Below, in pieces: positions 8,516 through 16,298 of a stretch of 64,000 bases of DNA. The stretch's first letter is position 1. Each line of letters starts with the position of its first letter. The notes below the pieces were generated by a model. The model was not told where the DNA came from, searched no databases, and was given only the letters and a program-made list of their open reading frames with translations. Both the position numbers and the translations under genes were made by a program. This stretch comes from CAWCTD01 sp963798455 (GTDB lineage Bacteria; Acidobacteriota; Terriglobia; Bryobacterales; Bryobacteraceae): the NCBI GenBank assembly GCA_963798455.1, contig CAWCTD010000004.1, positions 620,001 to 684,000 on the forward strand, written 5' to 3'.

Positions 8516-9445
8516 CTATGTCCCCGCGGCTTCGGCGATCTTGACGCTGGCGCTGGCTCCGATCCGCGTGGCGCCCGCGGCCACCATGCGGCGCAAATCG
8601 TCCAGCGTCCGGATGCCTCCCGCGGCCTTGACTCCCATTTCGGGGCCTACCACAAGGCGCATGAGCGCTACGTCTTCCACAGTGGCCCCGGCCGGTCCAA
8701 AGCCGGTCGACGTTTTCACGAAATCCGCGCCGGCCATCTTGGCCAGCGCGCAGGCGATGGCTTTCTGCCGGTCGTCAAGAAGCGCCGTCTCCAATATCGT
8801 CTTGACGATAGCCCCCGCTCGATGACAGACTTGGGCGACTTCGCGGATTTCGCGGTCCACGACCTCGTAGTCGCCGGAGCGTAGCGCGCCCACGTTGATC
8901 ACCATGTCAACTTCCTGGGCCCCCTGGCGCAAGGCTTCCTCGGCCTCCGCGCGCTTGATAGAGGCGCTGGTGGCGCCCAGGGGAAACCCGGCCACGGTGC
9001 ACACCTTCGCGCGGGAACCGGCCAGTTCGGGGGCCACCACGGGAACCCAATAGGGGTTGACGCAGACGCTGGCGAAGCCAAACTGGCGCGCCTCGCGGCA
9101 AACCCGGACAATGTCGTCGCGCGTCGCCTCGGGCTTCAGCAGCGTGTGATCGATAAGACCCGCCACATCCGGGTTGCGGCGGGCGACTTCCGTGCAACTG
9201 GAGACGCGGCAGGCGCCTGCGGCCACAACCTCACTGGTCCTCTTCGCGCAAGCCTCCGCGTCGCCCTGGCGGCAGCCCGTGCACTCCCAGCCACACGGAT
9301 AGTGGTCATCCTCGGCTTGGGATGGGCAGGCTAAGAGCCGGTCTGTGATCGCTGTTACGATGGTACGAAGTTCTGGGCCGTCCAAATCGTTCGCGGAAGC
9401 ATCATGATAACACAACCCCGCGCGGTTGCCGCTCAGAGATGCCAT
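8516..9445 (-). CDS. deoC: Deoxyribose-phosphate aldolase with Cys-rich N-terminal extension
   Basis: Residues about 90-309 form a class I aldolase that splits 2-deoxyribose-5-phosphate into acetaldehyde and glyceraldehyde-3-phosphate. The Schiff-base Lys is in DFVKTSTGFG, the proton-relay Lys in GVKAAGGIRT, and LIDHTLLKPEAT marks the domain start. The first 85 or so residues are not part of the standard enzyme and hold CGWECTGCRQGDAEAC plus further Cys residues, a possible metal site. The start at 9445 is the longest ATG and has no convincing ribosome site; a shorter form is possible, but the Cys-rich block is in frame. The GAF-SpoIIE gene starts 10 bp downstream. The 137 bp upstream (9446-9582) show no gene. 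Confidence 0.9.
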   Translation of the reverse strand: MASLSGNRAGLCYHDASANDLDGPELRTIVTAITDRLLACPSQAEDDHYPCGWECTGCRQGDAEACAKRTSEVVAAGACRVSSCTEVARRNPDVAGLIDHTLLKPEATRDDIVRVCREARQFGFASVCVNPYWVPVVAPELAGSRAKVCTVAGFPLGATSASIKRAEAEEALRQGAQEVDMVINVGALRSGDYEVVDREIREVAQVCHRAGAIVKTILETALLDDRQKAIACALAKMAGADFVKTSTGFGPAGATVEDVALMRLVVGPEMGVKAAGGIRTLDDLRRMVAAGATRIGASASVKIAEAAGT

Positions 9446-9582
9446 GGATGGAGGGGTGTCGGGCGCAGCCGGGGGTGCGGGGGGCGTTTCGGCAAGCCTG
9501 GCGAGGGAGTTCTCCGGGGATAGGAGTGCCAGGAACCGTCTACGTCAGACGCTGCGCCCGAGGATCATTGGAAGAGGTATCC

Positions 9583-9762
9583 CTACTTGGTCGTCCCTTG
9601 GTCCTTCTTCTTCTTTTCCTTCTTCGGTTTTGAGACTTTCTTCTTTGTTTTGGTCGTCTGCTTCTCGGTCTTGGTCTGCTGCCCCTGCCCTGCCGCCTGC
9701 ACGGCGAAGGTGGCGGGCACGATCAGCCCGGCGAGCGCCAGAACCATGATCAGCTTCTTCAT
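9583..9762 (-). CDS. Small secreted Lys-rich protein, 59 aa
   Basis: The start at 9762 is supported by AAAGGAAG about 6 bp upstream on the minus strand. The first 23 residues form a clear signal peptide (MKKLIMVLALAGLIVPATFA, with AQAAG-type cleavage near VQAAG). The mature part is only about 36 residues, almost entirely Lys, Thr, Gln and Gly (TKTKKKVSKPKKEKKKK). This makes it a highly cationic disordered tail that could bind anionic polymer or cell-surface material, but no function can be assigned. It diverges from the kinase gene that starts near 9945. Confidence 0.6.
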   Translation of the reverse strand: MKKLIMVLALAGLIVPATFAVQAAGQGQQTKTEKQTTKTKKKVSKPKKEKKKKDQGTTK

Positions 9763-9944
9763 GAGTCGCTTCCTTTCGTGGGACTGCACTCTGTCCCGTT
9801 CATCTCCATGATCGATCCAGACGGCCGGTCCTGAGAATAGCCCGCTGGGGCTATGGCAGCCGGCCAATTTGGGCTATGGTGGCTCTACCTCGGGCTAGCT
9901 GCCTTACACTGAAACCAGGGCCTCTCGGCGAGCGCCCTCCGTCC

Positions 9945-11279
9945 ATGCACGTGCTGCCGCAACAAGTTACGTCCAAGAGCATCTTCCGGGTGCTGCTGGC
10001 AGGATTCGGGCTTGTGATCCTGCTTCTGCTTTCGGCGGGTTTCGTGGGGATCACCAACATCCGTTCCATCCAGCGCAACGCCGCCACGCTGGTCGAACAG
10101 CAGCAGGAGACAGCGGACCTGGTTGACGAGATTCAGAGCGAACAGGAGGCGCTCAGCGCTGTCTTCTATGGCCTTGCCCGCGAGCCGCAACTTGTGGACA
10201 GGGCTAAGATCCTGAAGGAGTTGGACGCGGCCGACCAGAACGTAGGGGACATCGTCGACCAGACCGAGGGCACCTCCGATGAGGCCCTGGGCAAGGGGAT
10301 AAAGCAGGCGACGGAAGCCTTCACGGCGGAGGCTCGGAGGCTGCTCGCCCTGAAAGACGCGCCGACGCTGCTTTCTCGGGACCTCTTCCAGCGCCATCGC
10401 CAGGCGACCAATGCCGTCGCCAGGCTGATTATGTCCGGGCGGGCGAAGTCGCAGGCGGCGCAGCGCATGATCACCATGCAGAGCCGGCAATTGTTCACGC
10501 AGTCGTTCTTGCTGCTGGGCGCTTGTCTGCTGCCGGCCGTGCTCTTCAGCGTCATGACCGCCAGAATGACCACCAGTCTGTTTCGAAAGATGGAATGGCA
10601 GACCAGTGAACTCAGCCGTGTCTCCTGGCACTTGCTGGAGAATCAGGAAAGTACCGCGCGCCGGTTCTCTCATGAGCTCCACGACGAGTTGGGACAGTCT
10701 CTCACCGCCCTGAAGGCCAACATCACGTCGCTGGGCCGGTCGGAGGCCCCCGACGGGAGGCTCGAAGATTGCGTGCAGTTGGTGGACGGAGCCATTCGCA
10801 ACGTGCGGGAATTGTCTCAGCTACTGCATCCCACGATTCTGGATGACTTCGGACTGGATGCCAGCCTGCGCTGGCTGGCGGAGGGGTTCACCGAGCGGAC
10901 CGGCATCGAGGTCGACTATGACTCGGACTTTCCCGGCCGCCTGCCCGATGAGACCGAGACTCATCTCTTCCGAATCGCACAGGAGGCTCTGACCAACGTC
11001 GCACGGCACTCCTGCGCCAAACGAGTGCAAGTGAACCTGCATGCCAACCTGTCCTCAATCCGGCTGCGGATAGCCGATGACGGAGTGGGCCTCGCTGAGA
11101 GCGGCGCCGTGACCGAGAGAGGCATGGGGATGATCGGGATGCGCGCGAGGGCCCGCAGCGCCGGCGGCGAGGTGGCCGTCCTTTCCCGGCCGGGCGCGGG
11201 AGTCTTGGTCGAGGTTCGTGTTCCTATACGCGCTACATCGAATGGAAATAAAGAAGATTCGCATACTGCTGGCGGATGA
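9945..11279 (+). CDS. Sensor histidine kinase, HisKA_3 type
   Basis: About 444 residues from ATG 9945; an ATG at 9876 would add 23 residues of unlikely composition, and neither has a clear ribosome site. A TM helix at residues about 15-38 is followed by a helical periplasmic region (EQQQETADLVDEIQSEQEAL onward), a second TM helix near 185-205 and the phospho-acceptor SHELHDELGQSLTALKANI. The HATPase domain shows LLHPTILDDFGLDASLRWL, RIAQEALTNVARHS and DDGVGLAES with GMGMIGMRARA. It overlaps the response regulator gene by 38 bp, so the two are paired. Confidence 0.9.
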   Translation: MHVLPQQVTSKSIFRVLLAGFGLVILLLLSAGFVGITNIRSIQRNAATLVEQQQETADLVDEIQSEQEALSAVFYGLAREPQLVDRAKILKELDAADQNVGDIVDQTEGTSDEALGKGIKQATEAFTAEARRLLALKDAPTLLSRDLFQRHRQATNAVARLIMSGRAKSQAAQRMITMQSRQLFTQSFLLLGACLLPAVLFSVMTARMTTSLFRKMEWQTSELSRVSWHLLENQESTARRFSHELHDELGQSLTALKANITSLGRSEAPDGRLEDCVQLVDGAIRNVRELSQLLHPTILDDFGLDASLRWLAEGFTERTGIEVDYDSDFPGRLPDETETHLFRIAQEALTNVARHSCAKRVQVNLHANLSSIRLRIADDGVGLAESGAVTERGMGMIGMRARARSAGGEVAVLSRPGAGVLVEVRVPIRATSNGNKEDSHTAGG

Positions 11280-11883
11280 TCACGCCGTGGTTCGCCAGGG
11301 GTTTCGCATGATCCTGGCCGCGGAGCCGGACATGGAAATCGTTGGCGAGGCCGCCAATGGCCGGGTTGCCGTGGAGCTTGCCGAGAAGCTCCGGCCCGAC
11401 GTCGTGGTGATGGACGTCGCCATGCCCGAGCTCAATGGCATAGAGGCCACCCGCCGCCTGGCGGAGTCGCTGCCGCGAACCCGCGTGCTGGCTCTCAGTA
11501 TGCACAAGGATTCCGTCTACGTGCGCGAGATCCTGCGAGCCGGCGCCCGCGGCTACCTGCTCAAGGACGCCTTCGACCGCGACCTGGTGGCGGCGGTCCG
11601 GTCCGTGGCCGGCGGGGAGGGTTACCTCAGCCCCGCGGTGTCTGAGGCGGTGCTGTCGGACTACCGCAAACACGTCTCCGATCCGCTGGATCTTCTCACC
11701 AGCCGGGAACGCGAGATCCTCCAGATGCTCGCCGAGGGCAAGACCAACAAGGACATCGCCACCCTGCTGAAATTGAGCGTCTACACCGTGGATGCCCACC
11801 GCGGGCGGATCATGGAAAAGCTCAACCTGCACAGCATCGGGGAACTGGTCCGTTTCGCTGTCCGAAGCGGCCTGATCGACTGA
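11242..11883 (+). CDS. Response regulator, NarL/FixJ family
   Basis: A 213-residue REC-LuxR regulator. ATG 11242 was chosen because the receiver begins directly with KKIRILLADDHAVVRQG; an ATG eight codons upstream (11218) adds MFLYALHR only. The phospho-acceptor Asp is in DVVVMDVAMPELNG, and GYLLKDAF holds the conserved Lys. The HTH reads LTSREREILQMLAEG, TNKDIATLLKLS, YTVDAHRGRIMEKL. The gene begins inside the 3' end of the kinase gene, which indicates coupled translation. Its domain plan copies the regulator at 4427-5077. Confidence 0.92.
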   Translation: MEIKKIRILLADDHAVVRQGFRMILAAEPDMEIVGEAANGRVAVELAEKLRPDVVVMDVAMPELNGIEATRRLAESLPRTRVLALSMHKDSVYVREILRAGARGYLLKDAFDRDLVAAVRSVAGGEGYLSPAVSEAVLSDYRKHVSDPLDLLTSREREILQMLAEGKTNKDIATLLKLSVYTVDAHRGRIMEKLNLHSIGELVRFAVRSGLID

Positions 11884-12354
11884 AGCGCCGCGGGGCCGGC
11901 AACGTGGGATAAGACTCCGGTCTTGTCCAGCCGACCCGCGGGGCCGAGCCGGCCTCCCATTCCGAATCCGACGCCGGCCGCGCTTCCGTGGCTTGCCGAC
12001 AAACCAACCATGTGGACCACGTTCACGCCTGCTCCTCTGGAACTGACCATTCGTCGCGGCAGGGACGACCATTGCTGATCGCCCCCCGCACAGATCCGTG
12101 CGAGCGCGTTTACGCATACGGCTCTTACCGAGGATGAGTGGCGTCGAAGCGCTTATCGGGGTAAGGGTGCAGAATGCGGGGTTCAGGAATCCACCGGTCC
12201 ACCCCGTAACGATGGGAACCAGCAACTCGCCCACCCGCATCACCCATCCGTCCAGCGTCGCGCGGCTGATCTCCAGCCCCGTCTCCCCAGGATGGCGCTC
12301 TACCGGTACAGCGGCAGACCCGGCAGGTGCACCGCTCCGGCGCAGGCGAAACCG
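11884..12354. other. 471-bp degenerate mobile-DNA region (IS66 remnant, possible group II intron tail)
   Basis: There is no intact gene here. On the minus strand, 12195-12354 encodes pieces of an IS66-type transposase: LPLYR, a stop, then SAIL in one frame, and GLEISRATLDGWVMRVGELL in another. At about 12054-12127 (minus strand) lies a stretch resembling domains V-VI at the 3' end of a bacterial group II intron: GAGCCGT ... ACGGATC arms around a short loop, followed by a G-rich GTGCGGGGGG run and CCCTGCCGCGAC. No reverse transcriptase is present. The part just after the response regulator shows nothing recognisable. Confidence 0.5.
12347..12354. repeat. Left 8-bp target duplication of the IS4-family element
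   Basis: The sequence CGAAACCG immediately precedes the left end of the insertion sequence and recurs directly after the right end at 13760-13767. This marks a transposition event whose duplication is still perfect, so the insertion is fairly recent. Confidence 0.85.
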
Positions 12355-13759
12355 CCCAATGCCACTTAAACAAGCCCTGGCATGAAGCGTAAAGGCTGGT
12401 TTATGTTTCAGTTATGGACCAGCCTTGCTCAGACGCCATGGGATTGTACCAGCGGTGCTTGTCGAGCGCCGTGGTGGAATATTTGCAGAAGCAGACGCGG
12501 GTGAAGGTGCGACGTTGCGTCTACTCCGCACAGGTGGTGATTTGGCTGATGATCCGGCAGCGGCTGCAAGCGCAGGGGACGCTGGCCAGCGCCGTGGAGG
12601 CGCTCTCGGATGGTGCGGCCGACTCCTTGCTGAGCCGTCAGGCGCGCCTCCGGCGGAAGCGAATTTCGCGGCGCACGGGTGGATACAGCCACGCGCGCCA
12701 GCGGTTGCCGAAGCTACTCTGTAAGAGAGTGAGCCAAGAACTCATTGTGCGGCTGCGGGAGATTCTGAATCCGGAGGACAAGCCAACAGCGTATCTTCTG
12801 GACGGTTCGAGTCTGGAACTGGAAGCCAGTCCTGGATTGCGCCGGGCCTACCCGCCCGCCCAGAACCAGCACGGGCGGGCCCACTGGCCGGTGCTGCGCA
12901 TCGTGGTGCTGCATGAACTGGAGACCGGGTTGGCGGAGGAGCCGCAGTGGGGTCCCATGTATGGGCCGGCGGCTGTCAGTGAACAAACGCTGGCGGAGAA
13001 AGCCATGGATGCGCTAGCGCCTGGTTCGGTGGTGGTGGGGGATCGCAACTTCGGCGTGTTTTCGATCATCTGGGCGGCTGGGCTGCGGGGTCTGGGAGTG
13101 GTCACACGTCTGACCGAACCGCGGGCGCGCAAACTGACGGGAGAACCGATCCAGCAGGAAGGCGAGCGCGCGGTGCGTTGGGAAGCGAGCCGCTTCGACC
13201 GGCGGCGGCAGGGCGGGATGCCGGAGGCGGCGTGCGGGGAAGGACGCTTGATCAGCGTGCGGATCGGCCGGGGCCAGTCGAAGGAATGGCTCCATCTGTT
13301 CACCACGCTGAGCCTGCCGGCGGAGGAAGTACTGGCTCTGTACGGGCAGCGCTGGAAGATCGAAACCGATCTGCGGAGCCTGAAACGAACGGTTCGCCTG
13401 CATCACATCGTTGCGCGCAAGGAGAGCATGATGGAAAAGGAATTGATCACCGCCGTGGCGGCCTACAATCTGGTGCGCACCGTCATGGCTCTGGCGGCGC
13501 GCCGCCACCACCTTTCCCCTCGGCAACTCAGCTTTACCTTCGTGATGAACGTGGTCAGCGGCTCCTGGCACAAACTGCAAACCGCGCTGGATGCCAAGAC
13601 CTACCAGCGTGAGGTGTTTAACCTGTTGGATGCCGCCGCGCAGGGTACGCACCCCCGCCGCAAGAAACGCAAATCATTTCCCCGTGCCGTATGGCATCGC
13701 CGCCATACGTTTCCCGCCCGCAAGGAGGATCCCAATGCAGTTGCTTAAGTGGCATTGGG
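12355..13759 (+). mobile_element. Complete IS4-family insertion sequence, 1405 bp
   Basis: The two ends are inverted copies: the left end reads CCCAATGCCACTTAA and the reverse complement of the right end is identical for 15 bp, then 3 of the next 4 bases match. A perfect 8-bp direct repeat flanks it. One transposase gene fills most of the element, with about 60 bp of left leader and 11 bp after the stop codon. It sits within a decayed IS66 transposase whose halves lie at 12195-12354 and about 13768-13810, so it is a nested insertion. Confidence 0.9.
12414..13748 (+). CDS. IS4-family DDE transposase
   Basis: A 444-residue, apparently intact transposase. The DDE residues can be placed: first Asp in AYLLDGSSLEL, second Asp in SVVVGDRNFG, and Glu in the YREK signature YGQRWKIETDLRSLK, which is diagnostic for IS4 elements. 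A basic N-terminal region (KVRRCVYSAQ, LRRKRISRRTGG) and a Lys/Arg-rich C-terminus (HPRRKKRKSFPR) probably contact DNA. The gene lies within terminal repeats and a target duplication, so it may still be active. The stop TAA overlaps the right inverted repeat. Confidence 0.95.
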   Translation: MDQPCSDAMGLYQRCLSSAVVEYLQKQTRVKVRRCVYSAQVVIWLMIRQRLQAQGTLASAVEALSDGAADSLLSRQARLRRKRISRRTGGYSHARQRLPKLLCKRVSQELIVRLREILNPEDKPTAYLLDGSSLELEASPGLRRAYPPAQNQHGRAHWPVLRIVVLHELETGLAEEPQWGPMYGPAAVSEQTLAEKAMDALAPGSVVVGDRNFGVFSIIWAAGLRGLGVVTRLTEPRARKLTGEPIQQEGERAVRWEASRFDRRRQGGMPEAACGEGRLISVRIGRGQSKEWLHLFTTLSLPAEEVLALYGQRWKIETDLRSLKRTVRLHHIVARKESMMEKELITAVAAYNLVRTVMALAARRHHLSPRQLSFTFVMNVVSGSWHKLQTALDAKTYQREVFNLLDAAAQGTHPRRKKRKSFPRAVWHRRHTFPARKEDPNAVA

Positions 13760-13767
13760 CGAAACCG
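13760..13767. repeat. Right 8-bp target duplication of the IS4-family element
   Basis: CGAAACCG repeats the bases at 12347-12354 directly after the right inverted repeat. Beyond it, up to about 13810, the minus strand continues the interrupted IS66-like remnant (VVQAVSPAPER across the rejoined site). Confidence 0.85.
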
Positions 13768-13811
13768 CCTGCACCACCGGGGAGCCTTGATGCACCTCAG
13801 TCGCACTGACC

Positions 13812-15359
13812 TCACTGCGCCTTGCAGGTGAAGTTGGCCGCGTCGTCAATGCTGCCGGAGCCGCTGTACCTGGCAACTTGCGGGTACGGACACAACGGCC
13901 GCGTCCGGACCGTCTTCCCGTTGAGGACTCGGGCAGCCGGAATACGGTCGGGCGCGGCGCCGTGCTCTACCCAGTCCAGGAGCGCCGCCAGCATGTCGAA
14001 ACTGCTCGTGCCGACGCCCCCGCCGCAGTGGAACATTCCGGGCACCATGAAGAGCCGGAAGAAGTCGTTGGTGGAAGGCCCCATCCGGCTCAGCACGCTT
14101 TCGTAGTAGCCGACCCCCATTTGGGGATTGAGCGCGGGGTCCGCCCAGCCGAAATACATGAGCAGCTTGCCGCCGTGGTCCCTGAATCGCGTGAGATCGG
14201 GATCGGTGGCGTCCAGCACGCTATGAATCCACTCCAGGCGGACAGGGTCCTTGTCCACATCGAAGCTGGCGAGGTCGTAGTTAGGGTTCTTCTCCGGGAA
14301 GGCCATGTAACGGAAGAAGGTCTCCGAGAAGCTCGCCCAGGTGGTCTGGCGTCCGTCCTGGCGAACGATCCAGTTGTCCCAGCCGCTGCGGCCGTTCGAG
14401 CCGGCAATCTCGGCGCCAACCGGCCAGCCCGGGAAGATGCGCTGGCCCCGGCTCATCACGTCCCCATAGATCTTCTCCAGCGTGCCGATCTGGGCGCCCG
14501 TAAAGCAGCCTGCGTCGTCCGCGCCTTCCGGACATTTCGGCAAGTCGCGGGACGGGCGAAAGTCGCAACGGCGCGGATCGTCGATCAGTCCGTCCTGAAT
14601 GCCGTCCTTCGCGTCGCATTGGGCGTAGACCCGGTCGGCGAGAAGCGACAGCTTGCCGTACGGGATGGGGGCGGCCGCGAAGGCCTGCACGGAGCAGGCG
14701 TAGCCGGTCATCGTGCCGGTAAAGTTCAGGACCGGCGCGCCGGCAATGATGCCGTCAAAGTCGTCAGGGAAGCGCTGTGCCAGGATCAGGGCCTGCCGGC
14801 CTCCCGTGGAACATCCTTCGAAAAACGAGCGGCTCGGCCCAACGCCGTAGTACGAGGCGATCAGCCGCTTGGCGGTCTCGCTCGTCGTGTGGAGTGAGCG
14901 AAAGGCGTAGTCGAGCAACTTCTGGCTGTTGACGGCGAACGTAGCCAGCGGCTCAGAGGACGCGTCGTGTCCGGTATTGGTTGCGGCGGATGCGAAACCG
15001 CGCCGCACCGCCAGTTCGCGCGCGCGGGCCCTTTGCGGCGAATCCAAGGATTCTCCCGCATAGCCACCGTTGCCCGACATGTAGAATCGCCGGTTCCACG
15101 CGGTGGGCAGGTTCACCTCGAAGCGAATCTCGGGAAGGATCTGGCCGGTGACGCGGCAGTACTCCGGAACGTCCGGAGCGGCAGGGATGAGGCTCGCAGT
15201 GGTGACCGTAAACTCGTAACCGGTGAGACTGCGCAGGTCGGCGCAGGCGCGCTTGGGCGCGGCAATCGATTCACTGGCCGGCTGGCTCCAGCCGACCAGC
15301 GGTGTGAGGACCAACGCAACCAGCACTGACTTTCTGAGCATCGAGGTGGGGGGCTCCAT
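13812..15359 (-). CDS. Secreted tannase/feruloyl esterase family protein
   Basis: A 515-residue alpha/beta hydrolase that would split ester bonds of galloyl or feruloyl groups. A signal peptide ends near GWSQPAS. The catalytic Ser is in FFEGCSTGGRQAL, and the Cys before it pairs with the Cys next to the catalytic His in VPGMFHCGGG, the CS-D-HC layout of the family. An Asp in GWADPALNP and a Ca-type loop with CDAKDGIQDGLIDDPRRC are also seen. It begins one base after the stop of the BsuPI-domain gene, so the three minus-strand genes form an operon. Another Met (15341) could be the start. The exact ester substrate is unknown. Confidence 0.9.
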   Translation of the reverse strand: MEPPTSMLRKSVLVALVLTPLVGWSQPASESIAAPKRACADLRSLTGYEFTVTTASLIPAAPDVPEYCRVTGQILPEIRFEVNLPTAWNRRFYMSGNGGYAGESLDSPQRARARELAVRRGFASAATNTGHDASSEPLATFAVNSQKLLDYAFRSLHTTSETAKRLIASYYGVGPSRSFFEGCSTGGRQALILAQRFPDDFDGIIAGAPVLNFTGTMTGYACSVQAFAAAPIPYGKLSLLADRVYAQCDAKDGIQDGLIDDPRRCDFRPSRDLPKCPEGADDAGCFTGAQIGTLEKIYGDVMSRGQRIFPGWPVGAEIAGSNGRSGWDNWIVRQDGRQTTWASFSETFFRYMAFPEKNPNYDLASFDVDKDPVRLEWIHSVLDATDPDLTRFRDHGGKLLMYFGWADPALNPQMGVGYYESVLSRMGPSTNDFFRLFMVPGMFHCGGGVGTSSFDMLAALLDWVEHGAAPDRIPAARVLNGKTVRTRPLCPYPQVARYSGSGSIDDAANFTCKAQ

Positions 15360-16298
15360 TCAGTAAGAGTAAGTGATCTCGAAGCCGGCCGTCGCCGTGT
15401 AGGACCTGGCCCCCGATGTGGTGAGCCACGCTTCGGCCACGTACTTGCCGGCAGGCAGCGGTGTCCCCGTTTTTGCCGTCAGTGGCACGAGGATCGCGAA
15501 GTTATTCTCCCCGTAACCGAAAGCCACCACATGCATGAGGGGCAGGATGGTCTTGCCATCCGACCACCGGTAAACGATGTCGCCTTTCTCGTCTCTGACC
15601 ACGAGGTCGAACGTCTGGCTTGTCGGGAACTGGAGCTGAAGCGGCTCCCAGCTACTGTTCCGCAAGGTCAACCGTGCGACCATCTCCGCGGACGCCGGGT
15701 AAACACGGCGGTCCAGGGTCAGGCCGAAGCTGACGTTCTGTTCGGAGACGTAAGTGACGCCGCCCAGCCGTGCATAGATCAGGTCCCAGGTCAGCATGGC
15801 AGGGCCGCCCGCGGCCTGCTCGCGCCAGATCAGCCCTACATATGGCAGGAAAAGCTCTCGATAGAAACCGACCTGGAAAGTGCCTGGATACTGGATTTCC
15901 AGTGCCCAGTTGTACCACCCGATCGGACCCCAATAGATCGCCTTGGTCGAACTGACGACGGCCGAGCCGTTCGAGCTAGGCAGAAACGTCTGATACGGCT
16001 GCCCAACCGGATTGAGGAAGGCGTACCAGAGCTGCTCTTGGCCCCGGTCGGGATCGTAGGCGAGCACGGAGCCATTCTCGTCCCGTCTCAACCAGTGGTC
16101 GCCATCGGGAAGGCCCTGGAGCACGTAGTACAACCGGCCGCCGAACTCGGCCGAGCGCTTTACCTCCAGCGTCATGAGGTCGCCCGCCGAACTGCGGTAG
16201 ATCCATTGGTTTCCCGCCTGCAATGGAAGATAGTCCGGCTGGGCGAAGGCAGCCGTGGCCACGAGAAGAGCGGCGATGACCAGGCGGCTAGTAGACAT
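15360..16298 (-). CDS. Secreted BsuPI-domain protein (copy 2)
   Basis: A 312-residue exported protein with a signal peptide (MSTSRLVIAALLVATAAFA). An N-terminal region beginning YLPLQAGNQWIYRSS is followed by a C-terminal BsuPI-type beta domain (VARLTLRNSS, FDLVVRDEKGDIVYRWSDGK, PLPAGKYVAEAWLTT). BsuPI is named after an intracellular protease inhibitor of Bacillus, but in secreted proteins its role is not settled. Its start overlaps the end of the upstream gene by 11 bp, and the upstream protein is a clear paralogue with the same domain order, so this is a tandem duplication. Confidence 0.75.
   Translation of the reverse strand: MSTSRLVIAALLVATAAFAQPDYLPLQAGNQWIYRSSAGDLMTLEVKRSAEFGGRLYYVLQGLPDGDHWLRRDENGSVLAYDPDRGQEQLWYAFLNPVGQPYQTFLPSSNGSAVVSSTKAIYWGPIGWYNWALEIQYPGTFQVGFYRELFLPYVGLIWREQAAGGPAMLTWDLIYARLGGVTYVSEQNVSFGLTLDRRVYPASAEMVARLTLRNSSWEPLQLQFPTSQTFDLVVRDEKGDIVYRWSDGKTILPLMHVVAFGYGENNFAILVPLTAKTGTPLPAGKYVAEAWLTTSGARSYTATAGFEITYSY

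Noticed and set aside
11242..12243. A long minus-strand frame opposite the second response regulator
   Set aside because: It is antisense shadow in high-GC sequence; only the part above about 12195 has genuine IS66-like residues.
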